A stretch of 64,000 nucleotides of DNA from Micromonospora sp. NBC_01699 (GCF_036250065.1 NZ_CP109199.1:6756001-6820000), one strand, 5' to 3'; shown: positions 35,385-44,243, counted from the first letter of the stretch. Numbers and translations: made by a program. The notes: generated by a model from the sequence alone, not told the origin.

Positions 35385-36875
35385 TCAGCTGTTGGTGGTC
35401 AGCCCGAGACCCTCGGCGACCCGGCGCCCAAACGCCTCGTCGGCCTGGTCGAAGTGCCACACCATTTTCTCCTGGATGTGCTTGTCGCACTGGCCCAGCA
35501 GGTCGACGAGGTTGCGCACCAGGTCGTCACGCTCCCACTCGGGCATGGTGCGGAACCGCTCACCGGCCTGGGCGTAGTTGTTCTGCCGGTCGATCGGCGC
35601 GCGCAGCACCTGACCCGAGACGTGCGGCCGGTACTCGCGGTAGGACTCGTCGGCCTCCCGCAGGCCGGCGACCGACGACGGCTCGAAGTTGATGTGCGGG
35701 TTGACGCCCCGGTTGTCCATCCCGTACGACATCTGGCCGCCGGTCTGATTGGTGCTCACCCGTACGTCCTCGCGCGGCGCGTTCACCGGAAGCTGGAGGT
35801 AGTTCGGGCCGACCCGGTAGCGCTGGGTGTCGGAGTAGGAGAACGTCCGGCCGACGAGCATCTTGTCGTCGCTGAAGTCCAGCCCGTCGACCAGCACACC
35901 GGTGCCGAACGCGATCTGCTCGTTCTCGTTGTGGTGGTCGGTGACGTTGCGGTTGAGCGTCATCACGCCGACCGGGCGCAGCGGGAAGACGTCCTCCGGC
36001 CAGGTCTTGGTGTCGTCGAGCGGGTCGAAGTCCAGCTCCGGGTGCTCGTCGTCGCTCATGATCTGTACGTTGAGCTCCCACTGCGGGAACTCGCCGCGCT
36101 CGATCGCCTCGTAGAGGTCCTTCGAGGCGTGCCCCAGCTCGGTGGCCTGGATCGCGCCGGCCTGCTCCTCGGTCAGCGACTCGATTCCCTGCCGCGACTT
36201 CCAGTGGTACTTGACCAGCACACCGTCACCGGCGCCGTTGACCATCCGGTAGGTGTTCACCCCGAACCCGTCCTGGGTCCGGTAGTTGGCCGGGATGCCG
36301 CGCGGGCTGAACAGCCAGGTCAGCATGTGCAGCGACTCGGGGGTGTTGGACATGAAGTCGAAGATCCGGTTGGGTTCCTGACGGAAGGTCACCGGGTCCG
36401 GCTTGAGCGAGTGGATCACGTCCGGGAACTTGATCGCGTCTCGGATGAAGAAGACCGGCAGGTTGTTGCCGACCAGGTCCCAGTTGCCGTCGTCGGTGCG
36501 GAACTTCACCGCGAAGCCGCGCGGGTCGCGGGTCGCCTCGGACGAGTCCCGGCCGCCGATGACGGTGGAGAAGCGCACCGAGACCGGGGTCTTCTTGCCC
36601 TCGGTCTGGAACAGCTTGGCCCGGGTGTACGTCGATGCCGCCTCGTCGCCGATCCGCCCGTACGCCTCGAACTCGCCGTGGGCGACGAAGCCGCGGGCGT
36701 GCACCACCCGCTCCGGGATCCGCTCCCGGTCGAAGTGGCTGATCTTCTCCAGGAAGTGGTAGTTCTCCAGCGTCGCCGGGCCGCGTGACCCGACCGTGCG
36801 CTGCTGCTGGTTGTTGTGCACGGGGTGACCCTGACGGGTCGTGAGCGTCGGCTTCTCGGCCTGGGAATCGCTCAT
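35385..36875 (-). CDS. Monofunctional haem catalase
   Basis: 496 residues, the small-subunit clade 3 length. Distal catalytic His59 lies in [12 protein letters not shown], catalytic Asn in [12 protein letters not shown], and the proximal haem-ligand Tyr in [12 protein letters not shown]. It breaks down hydrogen peroxide in the cytoplasm. ATG at 36875 follows AGGAGGAGA. The open frame runs on to 37076 but would place haem-free sequence before the protein. The 390-base upstream region has no visible SigR promoter, and no catalase regulator gene is adjacent. Confidence 0.96.
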   Translation of the reverse strand: MSDSQAEKPTLTTRQGHPVHNNQQQRTVGSRGPATLENYHFLEKISHFDRERIPERVVHARGFVAHGEFEAYGRIGDEAASTYTRAKLFQTEGKKTPVSVRFSTVIGGRDSSEATRDPRGFAVKFRTDDGNWDLVGNNLPVFFIRDAIKFPDVIHSLKPDPVTFRQEPNRIFDFMSNTPESLHMLTWLFSPRGIPANYRTQDGFGVNTYRMVNGAGDGVLVKYHWKSRQGIESLTEEQAGAIQATELGHASKDLYEAIERGEFPQWELNVQIMSDDEHPELDFDPLDDTKTWPEDVFPLRPVGVMTLNRNVTDHHNENEQIAFGTGVLVDGLDFSDDKMLVGRTFSYSDTQRYRVGPNYLQLPVNAPREDVRVSTNQTGGQMSYGMDNRGVNPHINFEPSSVAGLREADESYREYRPHVSGQVLRAPIDRQNNYAQAGERFRTMPEWERDDLVRNLVDLLGQCDKHIQEKMVWHFDQADEAFGRRVAEGLGLTTNS

Positions 36876-37267
36876 CTTCTCCTCCTGACGTTTCCTGGCG
36901 GCCAGGACCCGCCAGTCGAACCGGCGAATCAGCCTGGCGGCGGTCAAATACCGCATAACGGCGGTAACCGCTTGATTGGCAAGCCTACCGAGATGATCCG
37001 CACACTTTGCGTGATCACCCCAGCATGTCCGGGTTGTCCGAGCCGCGGCGCCGCAGCCGGACACCACCCCACCCAAGCGCGTTTTTTGGAATCAGTCAAG
37101 TTAACAACCCGGGTCGGCGGGTGTTCCCAGCGGAGCCCTGGATCACCCGCAATACCAGACATACCCCCCAGGACGGGATGATCAATCACACCTCAAAACG
37201 AAAATGTCCCGACCGGGGATTGGCGATCACCTCGCAGCGGGAATAGCAGAGGGCGAAGGAGGATCCC
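36876..37267. other. Divergent intergenic region upstream of catalase
   Basis: No gene is seen. The region is AT-richer than the flanks (notably 36945-37010 and 37080-37110, including a TTTTTT run) and must carry the promoters of the divergent catalase and the membrane protein at 37268. No regulator binding site is identifiable. Confidence 0.55.
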
Positions 37268-37921
37268 ATGTCACCCACGCAGGTCATCGTCATTGTCGTG
37301 GCCGCCGTACTCGTCGTGGTCGTCGCCGCGTCGATCTGGGCGGTCACCCGCCGGGCCGCACTGCGACGACGCTTCGGTCCGGAGTACGACCAGGCGGTCG
37401 CCGAACGGGAGAGCCGTGGCGACGCCGAGCGGGAACTGCGCGAACGTACCCGCCGGCACGCCGAGCTGAGCCTCACCCCCCTCCCCGCGGAGTCCCGCCA
37501 GCGGTACGCCACCACCTGGGCGGACATCCAGGCCAACTTCGTCGACGCGCCCAACGACTCGGTCGGGGCGGCCGACGAACTGGTCACCCGCCTGATCGCC
37601 GAGCGCGGCTACCCGACCGGGAACTACGACGAGCAGCTCGCGACCCTCTCCGTCGAACACGCCCGCACCCTGTCCCACTACCGCGACGCCCACGAGATCC
37701 GCCTGCGCGACCAGCGCGGCGAGGCCGGCACCGAGGACCTGCGTCAGGCCCTGGTGCACTACCGGGCGCTCTTCGCCGATCTGCTCGGCACCGACCCGGT
37801 ACGCCCGGACGAGCCGGCCGCCCGTTCCGGGGCCAGCGAATCGGACCCCCTACCCCAGAAGCCTCAGCACACCCCAGAGCCCGCCCCGCGGCAGTCGCCG
37901 CAGGACGCGCCAAGCCGGTGA
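37268..37921 (+). CDS. Membrane-anchored acidic protein with FVDxP domain
   Basis: 217 residues of unknown function. An N-terminal helix (VIVIVVAAVLVVVVAASIWAV, 6-26) anchors the protein, with a basic patch (RRAALRRRFG) inside. A helical domain about 85-165 has WADIQANFVDAPNDSVGAADELV and HARTLSHYRDAHEIR. The C-terminal 40 residues are Pro/Gln-rich. The same W-x2-(I/V)Q-x2-FVD-x-P-x3-(V/L) signature occurs in the next gene, so the two share a domain. It is common in actinobacterial proteins near stress genes. ATG at 37268 follows GGAGGA. Confidence 0.8.
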   Translation: MSPTQVIVIVVAAVLVVVVAASIWAVTRRAALRRRFGPEYDQAVAERESRGDAERELRERTRRHAELSLTPLPAESRQRYATTWADIQANFVDAPNDSVGAADELVTRLIAERGYPTGNYDEQLATLSVEHARTLSHYRDAHEIRLRDQRGEAGTEDLRQALVHYRALFADLLGTDPVRPDEPAARSGASESDPLPQKPQHTPEPAPRQSPQDAPSR

Positions 37922-37934
37922 GGAGTACATCCCC

Positions 37935-38765
37935 ATGCGTCAGCACGACCGCCAGCAACAGGACGACCAGCAGGCCGGCCGCACCCCCGTACAGGTCGAC
38001 GACCGGGACTGGCCCGACGACCCGGACCTGACCGACGACCCCGACCGGCGCAACGGCCGGGACACCACCGACAACCCCGACCGGGTGGACGACCTCGACC
38101 GGACCGAGTACCACGAGCCGGCACCGCTGCCCACCACCTTCGGCGCCCCGACGGTCAGCGGCGCGGTAGCGGCATCCGCGCTGGCCAGCGGAAACCGGAC
38201 CGACGAGTTCGACGCCCGGGACGACGAGACGGTCGGCCCCGACAACGGCCGCGCCGACGGCCGGGCATCGGACACCACGACCACCGATTCGGGTACGGCC
38301 ACAGCCACACCCGCCACCTCGACCCCGGACACCGCAGCTCCGGGAACCACGGCTCCGGGAACCACGGCTCCGGGCACTACGGCTCCGGGCACGACTGGTT
38401 CGGGCACGACTGGTTCGGGCACCGCGGCTGCGGACGCCGGGGTGTCGGATACCGCGCTTCCCGGTGCCACCGCTCCCGACGGGGCGGACGGAGTCGGGCC
38501 GCTGCTCGACCCGGACGCCATCGCCGGACTGCGCGACCGCTGGCGTGAGGTGCAGCTGCGCTTCGTGGACGACCCACAGGCCGCCCTCGGTGAGGCACGC
38601 GGCCTGGTCGGCGAGGCCGTCGACTCGCTGACCTCGGCAATCGCCGACCAGCGGGACAGGCTCGACCAGGACGGTGACGGCGCGGACGATGCCGGCGAGA
38701 CCGAGCGGATCCGGCTGCGCATCCGCCGCTACCGCGACTTCCTCGACCGGGTGCTCGCCCACTGA
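37935..38765 (+). CDS. Acidic low-complexity protein with C-terminal FVDDP domain
   Basis: 276 residues. The first 70 are Asp/Arg-rich (DDRDWPDDPDLTDDPDR). The middle contains about six repeats of (T/S)(A/G)PGT-T coded by a 15-bp unit. The C-terminal 80 residues (LRDRWREVQLRFVDDPQAAL ... RIRLRIRRYRDFLDRVLAH) match the domain of the preceding gene. It has no membrane helix, so it may be a soluble partner of its neighbour. It follows by 13 bases and is probably co-transcribed. Function unknown. Confidence 0.78.
   Translation: MRQHDRQQQDDQQAGRTPVQVDDRDWPDDPDLTDDPDRRNGRDTTDNPDRVDDLDRTEYHEPAPLPTTFGAPTVSGAVAASALASGNRTDEFDARDDETVGPDNGRADGRASDTTTTDSGTATATPATSTPDTAAPGTTAPGTTAPGTTAPGTTGSGTTGSGTAAADAGVSDTALPGATAPDGADGVGPLLDPDAIAGLRDRWREVQLRFVDDPQAALGEARGLVGEAVDSLTSAIADQRDRLDQDGDGADDAGETERIRLRIRRYRDFLDRVLAH
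38336..38421 (+). repeat. 15-bp coding tandem repeat
   Basis: Units resembling ACGGCTCCGGGAACC recur about six times with small changes, encoding repeated APGTT/GSGTT pentapeptides in the acidic protein. Slippage-prone, in frame. Confidence 0.8.
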
Positions 38766-38967
38766 CCCCGTCACCCGCGCCCGGACCCGGCCGCTCGCTC
38801 GCGCGCACCGTCCCGGCCACACCCGGACGCCCTGGCCACATCCGGACTCCCCGGCCACAACCCGGTGATCGACCGCGGGCACCGCACCGGCGGCGGCATG
38901 CTACGGGCGATCGCGGGTAGCCGAGCCCGACGGGAACGACGCCACCACCGGACAGGAGGGCAGCAAC

Positions 38968-39333
38968 ATGTCGGAGCGCGATCCGGGCCTGGACCGGCCG
39001 TTGGAGGAGTCCCCGGAGATGACCTCGGCCGCCGCCGACGAGAGCACCCTTCCGCAGCTCAGAACGGGCGGCGGAGGGGACGCGAACAACCCGCGGTTCC
39101 TCGCGCCGGACGACGTACCGGGTGACTTTCCGCCCACCGAGGAGCTGATCGGCGACTCGCAGGGCGGCGGCGTACCCGGCTCGGACGAGACGCGTACCGG
39201 TGCCGAACAGCCCTGGGACCCGGAGGATCTGGTCGTGGCGTGGGGCCAGGACCCCACCCCGGCCAACGTCGAACGGGCCCGCCGGGTGCTCGCCGAGGAG
39301 GGTCCGGCCGCGGTCGAGAAGACAGTTCCCTGA
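38968..39333 (+). CDS. Small acidic hydrophilic protein
   Basis: 121 residues of unknown function, no membrane helix or signal peptide. It is acidic and Gly/Pro-rich in the first 85 residues, while the C-terminal 35 (DPEDLVVAWGQDPTPANVERARRVLAEEGPAAVEKTV) look like a short helical domain. ATG follows AGGAGGG. It ends 14 bases before a perfect terminator hairpin and is probably transcribed with the two upstream genes. Confidence 0.72.
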   Translation: MSERDPGLDRPLEESPEMTSAAADESTLPQLRTGGGGDANNPRFLAPDDVPGDFPPTEELIGDSQGGGVPGSDETRTGAEQPWDPEDLVVAWGQDPTPANVERARRVLAEEGPAAVEKTVP

Positions 39334-39347
39334 AACGCGTACGCGTA

Positions 39348-39389
39348 GGGATCCCCGGCCCGACCGTGACCGGTCGGGCCGGGGATCCC
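39348..39389. terminator. Perfect bidirectional terminator hairpin
   Basis: A 19-bp perfect stem (39348-39366 with 39371-39389) and a four-base TGAC loop lie between the convergent acidic-protein gene and the cellulase gene. Confidence 0.9.
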
Positions 39390-39420
39390 CCTGTGGTGTC
39401 TGAGCTGCCTACCCGACCAC

Positions 39421-41208
39421 CTACAGCGGCGGGTACGCGTTCTGCATCAGCTGCCGGAACTGGGCCGAGAACCACTGCCCGGAAAGCGGGGCGTCGGGCA
39501 GGGCACCACTCATGTTGTTGCCGTTACGGGCGTTGCCGGTGTACGTCGGGTCGCACATCCGGTCGAAGCCCTTGCCCTCGTCGTTCGGGATCTCCCGGCT
39601 GGCGCCGTCGGACTCACCCGGGGGCTTGATCCACACGTAGGCGTCGATTCCGGCGGCCGGCGCGGCCCGCGGGCGCTCGCCGATACCGGCACCGCTCTGG
39701 TTGCACCAGTTGCCAGTGTGGATTCGCCGGTCGAGCCGGCCGCCGTCGACGAAGGTGTCCACATTCGTCTGCGGGCCGGGGCCGGTCGGACGGGCCGAGC
39801 CACCCCAACCGTTACGGCTGGTGTCGATCAACATGCCGACGTTGGAGTTGAACCCGGCGCTGATCAGCTGGGTACGGAACCCCTGTGCGAACGACTGCTC
39901 GTCCACATACCGGTTCCAGTCGACCCACTTGGACTGCCGCACCGACGTACCGCCCACGGTGCTGTTGATGTTGTAGTACGGCTCGATCAGGGCGCCATAG
40001 TTGGCGGTGTTGACAATGAAGCCATGCACGTTGTTCACCGTGCTGCCGGAGGCCCGAGCGGCCTCGGCGAACAGCGTCGCGGACGGGCCGAAGTTGTCGT
40101 CCCAGCCGATCCAGCCGTGGTGGCCGGCGTCGATGTAGTTGTAGGTGTTCGGCAGCGCGCCCAGCTTCGCCAGGGCGTACCCGACGCCGTTGACATAGTT
40201 ACCGTTCGCCTTCATGACGTCGCATGCCGGGACGGCGGTGGGCCGACTGCCGGTGTTGGTGACCAGGTTCGGCAGCGAGTCGATCTCGATCACGTTGATG
40301 ATCCGGAGATTGCGGTACTTGGCATCGCCCATGATCGCAGCGATCGGGTCGATGTACGCCGTCTTGTACCGGTCCAGCTCTGTCGGCCCCAACTCACCGG
40401 CGGACGCCAGCGCGGAACAGTCCCGGCCCGGCAGGTTGTAGATGACGATCTGGATGTAGCCGGCGCCCTGCGCCACCGCCGTGTCCAGGTGAGCCCGCAG
40501 ACCACGGGCGGAGGCGGAACCGCTGATCGCGGCGATCCGGTCCATCCACACGCCGGTCGGGTTGTTGGAGATCCGGCTACCGCCCGGCTCGGCGTCCGCC
40601 TTCGCCTTCCAGTCCGGGTTCACGTAACCCGTGGCACCCACGTACGGGTTGTCCACCCGCGGTCCGCCCGGCGGCGGAGTGGTCGGCGGCGTGGTGGGCG
40701 GGGGCGTGGTGGGCGGGGTGGTCGGTGGCGTCGTCGGCGGCGTGGTGGGCGGCGTCGTCGGCGGGGTGGTCGGCGGGGTGCCGCCGTTGCACACGGTCCC
40801 GTTGATGCTGAACGAGGTCGGTGCGGGGTTGCTGCCACTCCAGGCGCCATTGAAGCCGATGCCGGTGGAGGCTCCGGTGGCCAGCGAGCCGTTCCACGAC
40901 AGGCTCTGCGCGGTCACCTGGCTGCCGGACTGGGTCCAGGTCGCCGACCAGCCCTGCTGAACCCGCTGGCTGCTGTTGGGAAAGGTAAAGCTGAGAGTCC
41001 ACCCGTTGAGCGGGTCACCGATGTTCCGGATGGTCAGGTTGGCACTGAAGCCGCCCTGCCACTGGCTCGCGGCGTACGTGACGCTGCACTGGGTGGCCGC
41101 GTGGGCGACCGTGACCGGAAGGGTGACGAGGCCGGCGGCCACCAACATGCTCGCGGCCGCCGCCACCAGCGCTTTGCGTCGGCCGGACAATTTACTCCGT
41201 AAATTCAT
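39421..41208 (-). CDS. Secreted GH6 cellulase with CBM2
   Basis: 595 residues. A signal peptide ends near 38 (VTVAHA-ATQ). A CBM2 (about 39-140: SVTYAASQWQGGFSANLTI, NGWTLSFTF, SWNGSLATG) binds crystalline cellulose. A Pro/Thr linker of repeated TPPTTPP is followed by a GH6 catalytic domain (about 185-595) with NLPGRDCSALASAGEL, IEIDSLPNLVTN and DTSRNGWGG. GH6 enzymes invert and cleave beta-1,4-glucan, as exo-cellobiohydrolase or endoglucanase; which cannot be told here. ATG at 41208 follows AAGGAG. A CebR-like operator lies upstream, so cellobiose should induce it. Confidence 0.95.
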   Translation of the reverse strand: MNLRSKLSGRRKALVAAAASMLVAAGLVTLPVTVAHAATQCSVTYAASQWQGGFSANLTIRNIGDPLNGWTLSFTFPNSSQRVQQGWSATWTQSGSQVTAQSLSWNGSLATGASTGIGFNGAWSGSNPAPTSFSINGTVCNGGTPPTTPPTTPPTTPPTTPPTTPPTTPPPTTPPTTPPPGGPRVDNPYVGATGYVNPDWKAKADAEPGGSRISNNPTGVWMDRIAAISGSASARGLRAHLDTAVAQGAGYIQIVIYNLPGRDCSALASAGELGPTELDRYKTAYIDPIAAIMGDAKYRNLRIINVIEIDSLPNLVTNTGSRPTAVPACDVMKANGNYVNGVGYALAKLGALPNTYNYIDAGHHGWIGWDDNFGPSATLFAEAARASGSTVNNVHGFIVNTANYGALIEPYYNINSTVGGTSVRQSKWVDWNRYVDEQSFAQGFRTQLISAGFNSNVGMLIDTSRNGWGGSARPTGPGPQTNVDTFVDGGRLDRRIHTGNWCNQSGAGIGERPRAAPAAGIDAYVWIKPPGESDGASREIPNDEGKGFDRMCDPTYTGNARNGNNMSGALPDAPLSGQWFSAQFRQLMQNAYPPL

Positions 41209-41458
41209 GCGACTGATCTCCTTGGGCCAGCCGGACCGCGGGGGCGGGACCCGGCGCGCGGCGGCCTCACGGACGTGAACCGGTGGGTTGTCCACAAGGC
41301 GCCATGGGGACTTCGAGTGCCCGACCCGGACGGGCAGCAGAGAGCGGTGGTGGTTGCCGGCCGCAGCCTTCGGCCGGGATGACGCCGTCCGGAGAACCGG
41401 ATGCCCTCGACGTCCACTGCGCGGTATGGCTCCCCTACACAGTGGATGAATTCTTGCA

Positions 41459-41472
41459 TGGGAGCGCTTCCA
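41459..41472. promoter_or_regulatory. CebR-type operator of the cellulase gene
   Basis: TGGGAGCGCTTCCA differs at one position from the CebR consensus TGGGAGCGCTCCCA, which represses cellulase genes until cellobiose is present. It lies about 250 bases upstream of the GH6 start. Confidence 0.8.
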
Positions 41473-41525
41473 CCACAACACCCCACCCCTCCCCCTCCCC
41501 GCACCCCCCCGCCCCTCTCCCCGTG

Positions 41526-41581
41526 GATCTAGGGCAAATACGTGCTTGTTGATCTCCAAACACCACCATCTGCCCTAGATC
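41526..41581. repeat. 56-bp inverted element (GATCTAGGGCA family, copy A)
   Basis: Terminal arms GATCTAGGGCA (41526-41536) and TGCCCTAGATC (41571-41581) pair, and the interior carries TTGTTGATCTCC. It is homologous, in inverted orientation, to the element at 58329-58384. A C-rich tract precedes and a G-rich tract follows, which could pair to extend the stem. Confidence 0.88.
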
Positions 41582-41610
41582 GACGGGGAGAGGGGGCGCG
41601 GCGCGGGGGG

Positions 41611-41690
41611 GTGGGAGGGGGTGGGAGGGGGTGGGAGGGGGTGGGAGGGGGTGGGTGGGGGTGGGTGGGGGTGGGTGGGGGTGGGTGGGG
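41611..41690. repeat. G-rich tandem array of 10-bp units
   Basis: Four units GTGGGAGGGG are followed by four units GTGGGTGGGG without interruption. Each contains two G-runs, so the strand could form stacked G-quadruplexes. Degenerate G-rich sequence continues to about 41760. Confidence 0.92.
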
Positions 41691-42053
41691 GGAGTGGGTG
41701 GGGTGGGGTGGTTGGGGGGTTTTGGGGGTTGGGGGAATGGGGGGAATGGTGGGGCGGGGGTGGTGAAACTGTTTGGGAGAGGGCGGGGCATAGCGGAGGC
41801 GGGCGGCGTTGGGTACGTCACCGGTTCGAGTGCGCCGGAAGTTCTCGTTAGCGCCCGGTGGGTACGGATGGCCCCGTATTAAACAGCAGGTGGCGCCTAT
41901 CGCCCGATGGCTGGGATAGCACGGGGCATCACCCGTTCGAGGCGATAGAAGAAAAGGCGCATTAATCCGACGAAAGCTCACAAACCAGTTAGCCTCGGTC
42001 ATGGTTCGGCTTTCGTCGGACCACGGTGAACAGGGGAAGGAGTGACGGAAGCC

Positions 42054-43394
42054 ATGTCTAAGAAGTTCCTCGGCAAGGTCGTCGCCGGAGCTGCCCTCGG
42101 CGGCGCGTCTTTGCTCGTCGGTGCACCCGGGATCGCTTCGGCGGATGGCCCTCCCACCGCGGCCGAAACGGGCCAGGTCTCGGCGAAACCGCAATGGGCG
42201 AAGCCCGGCCACGAAGTGACCATCGTCGAGATCTGCAAGGAGCCGCAGGAGAGCCCTTGGGTCTGGTCGAAGGTGACCGGAAAATTGGAGCTGACGCCCA
42301 AACTCGACAAGAAGGGGCCAAAAGGCCCCAAGCAAGCCCAGGGCAGCGAAACCGCCCAGAGTGTCCCGGACACCCTTCCGGATCGCGAGGAACTCAAGGG
42401 CTACAAGGAGACCGAACAGTACAAGGAATACGAGGACAACCAGGACTATCAGCTAGACAAGGAATACCAGGAGTACAAAAAGTACAAGGAGTACCTGGAG
42501 TACAAGGCGTACCGGGGCAAGAAGGAAAAGGCCGTCGCGCCGGACGGGGCGGTCGAGGCCGCACCGACCAGTGGACTTGCCGAGCCCGTGACGCCCGACG
42601 GCCTTGTCGACGAACTCGTACCCGAGGATCTGACGGCCCCGGCGATCCCCGCTGCTCCGGGCGACAGCTCGGCCGCTCCCGAGGAGGCACCGCCGGCCGC
42701 CGACCTGGGACCGGTCGAGGAGTACGCACCCGAGGAGGCCGCCCCGGCAGCCGACCCGGCGGCGAAGCCGGACGACCACGCCAACGCCCACCCGGGTGAC
42801 CCAGCGAAGGCCGAAGACCCGGCGAAGGCCGAAGACCCGGCCAAGGTGGCGGAACCGGAGGCCGGGGCACCGGCCGAGGTCGAGGATCCCGCTGAGGCGG
42901 GCACGGAAGCCGAGGATGCCGCAAAGGCCACCGGCGCCGCTCCGGCGGTGGAGGACCCGATGGCCGAGGAGAGCGGGGAACCGACGGCCGGCGAGGAGGC
43001 CTGGTCCGAGGGTGCCGACGCCCACGGCAAGCCCGACGCCGAGAAGGGTGAGCCGGCCGGGGACCCGTACGGCGAGGACGGTGGTACCGAGGAGGACGCC
43101 GACGCCAAGTGGGACGAGGGCTCGAAGTCGGACGAGAAGACCGGTGCCCACACCTACTGGGCCACCACCGAGATCCCGGCGGACACGAAGCCGGGACACT
43201 ACAAGCTCAAGGGCTCCTGCGGCTTCGGGACCCTGGTGGTCGTACCCACCGGTTGGGTTGACGGCGGCGACGGCGGCGACGGCGGGGCCGACGGCAACGG
43301 TCTGGCGAGCGGCGGTGCCGCGATGCTGGGCGCGGCCGCGCTCGGCGGCATCGTGCTGATGCGGCGGCGTCGGATCGATGACGCACTCGTCTGA
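42054..43394 (+). CDS. Repetitive cell-surface protein with sortase-like C-terminal anchor
   Basis: About 446 residues. A signal peptide (VVAGAALGGASLLVGAPGIASA) precedes a short N-terminal domain, then a highly charged Tyr/Lys/Glu repeat (KEYEDNQDYQLDKEYQEYKK) and a long Ala/Glu/Pro region with PAKAEDPAK repeats. The region before the anchor has a conserved core (HTYWATTEIPADTKPGHYKLKGSCG). The C-terminus is Gly/Asp-rich, then a hydrophobic helix and RRRR, typical of sorting signals but with no LPxTG. Next to it, overlapping by 17 bases, is a class F sortase. ATG at 42054 is preferred; a GTG at 42042 is possible. Confidence 0.82.
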   Translation: MSKKFLGKVVAGAALGGASLLVGAPGIASADGPPTAAETGQVSAKPQWAKPGHEVTIVEICKEPQESPWVWSKVTGKLELTPKLDKKGPKGPKQAQGSETAQSVPDTLPDREELKGYKETEQYKEYEDNQDYQLDKEYQEYKKYKEYLEYKAYRGKKEKAVAPDGAVEAAPTSGLAEPVTPDGLVDELVPEDLTAPAIPAAPGDSSAAPEEAPPAADLGPVEEYAPEEAAPAADPAAKPDDHANAHPGDPAKAEDPAKAEDPAKVAEPEAGAPAEVEDPAEAGTEAEDAAKATGAAPAVEDPMAEESGEPTAGEEAWSEGADAHGKPDAEKGEPAGDPYGEDGGTEEDADAKWDEGSKSDEKTGAHTYWATTEIPADTKPGHYKLKGSCGFGTLVVVPTGWVDGGDGGDGGADGNGLASGGAAMLGAAALGGIVLMRRRRIDDALV

Positions 43395-44124
43395 GGCGTC
43401 GAGGGGACGGGCCGGCGGCCGCCACGTTGTTACGTGGCGTGCCGCCGGCTATGCCCTCGTCGCCGTGCTCGCCCTGGTCGGCGCCGGTCTCGTCGGCGCA
43501 TCACTGAACCAACCCACTGAACTTCCGCCCCAACCTGCGGCGGAGGCCGCACCGGAGTACGCCGCCCCGAACCCACCCGCGTCGGCGACGCCGGTCGACC
43601 CGGACCTGGCGGCGGCGAACCCCGATCCGTCGGCGACACCGGCATTCCGATCGGGCGAAATGGCACGATCCGAACCCACCGGCGTCACGATCCCGAAGAT
43701 CGGCGTCGACGCGAAGTTGATGTCGCTGGGCGTCGACAAGGTCGGGATGATCGAGGTGCCACCGTTGACACAGGCCGAACTGGCCGGCTGGTACCGGCTC
43801 GGGCCCACCCCGGGCGAGATCGGCAACGCGGTGATCGTCGGCCACGTCGACTCCCAGGAAACCGGGCCGGCGGTCTTCTTCAAGCTCGGGGCGTTGAAGA
43901 CCGGCGACAGGATCAAGGTCGCTCGCCGGGACGGCAGCGTCGCCGAGTTCACCGTCGACGGCGTCAAGTCGTACCCGAAGGCGGCCTTTCCCACCGACCT
44001 GGTCTACGGACCGTCGGACCGGGCGAGTTTGCGGCTGGTCACCTGTGGCGGGAAGTTCGACCGCAAGAAACACAGCTACCCGGACAACATCATCGTCTTC
44101 GCCACCGCCACCGCTGCGCGATAA
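43378..44124 (+). CDS. Class F sortase
   Basis: 248 residues. N-terminal membrane anchor (ALVAVLALVGAGLVGA), a Pro/Ala-rich spacer, then a sortase barrel. Catalytic residues: His156 in VIVGHVDSQ, Cys223 in LRLVTCGG and Arg229 in KFDRKKH. Class F sortases cleave actinobacterial surface proteins and join them to peptidoglycan precursors. The ATG lies inside the end of the surface-protein gene, strongly suggesting that protein is its substrate. Confidence 0.9.
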   Translation: MTHSSEASRGRAGGRHVVTWRAAGYALVAVLALVGAGLVGASLNQPTELPPQPAAEAAPEYAAPNPPASATPVDPDLAAANPDPSATPAFRSGEMARSEPTGVTIPKIGVDAKLMSLGVDKVGMIEVPPLTQAELAGWYRLGPTPGEIGNAVIVGHVDSQETGPAVFFKLGALKTGDRIKVARRDGSVAEFTVDGVKSYPKAAFPTDLVYGPSDRASLRLVTCGGKFDRKKHSYPDNIIVFATATAAR

Positions 44125-44184
44125 CGTCACCGTCACCCGATAGCGCCAGCGCCGGGGCGGGCGATCGACGCGCATCCTTTCCGG

Positions 44185-44218
44185 TCCTGGTCGGGTCCTC
44201 ACGGGGGCCCGACCAGGA
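44185..44218 (+). terminator. Terminator after the sortase gene
   Basis: Perfect 11-bp arms TCCTGGTCGGG (44185-44195) and CCCGACCAGGA (44208-44218) with a 12-base loop, 61 bases past the sortase stop. Confidence 0.75.
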
Positions 44219-44225
44219 TCAACTT

Positions 44226-44243
44226 CTTTGCCCAGTGTTCACC
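44226..44243 (+). promoter_or_regulatory. Possible PhoP (PHO box) direct-repeat units
   Basis: GTTCACC (44237-44243) matches the PHO-box unit, and an 11-base-spaced weaker unit CTTTGCC (44226-44232) precedes it. The match is modest, but the downstream gene is a phytase-like phosphoesterase, a plausible phosphate-starvation target. Confidence 0.35.

Larger units (their letters stand above)
41209..42053. other. 845-bp intergenic region with operator, inverted repeat and G-rich tandem array
   Basis: No gene is supported; open frames here come from the repeat array. It contains the cellulase operator (41459-41472), a 56-bp inverted element (41526-41581), a 10-bp G-rich tandem array (41611-41690) continuing as degenerate G-tract to about 41760, and the promoter region of the surface-protein gene (41880-42030), which is AT-richer. 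Confidence 0.7.

Noticed and set aside
41542-41882. Three + strand open frames through the G-rich array (Gly/Val/Trp-rich proteins)
   Set aside because: They are translation of the 10-bp repeat; all three frames are open for the same reason and none has a ribosome site or codon bias.
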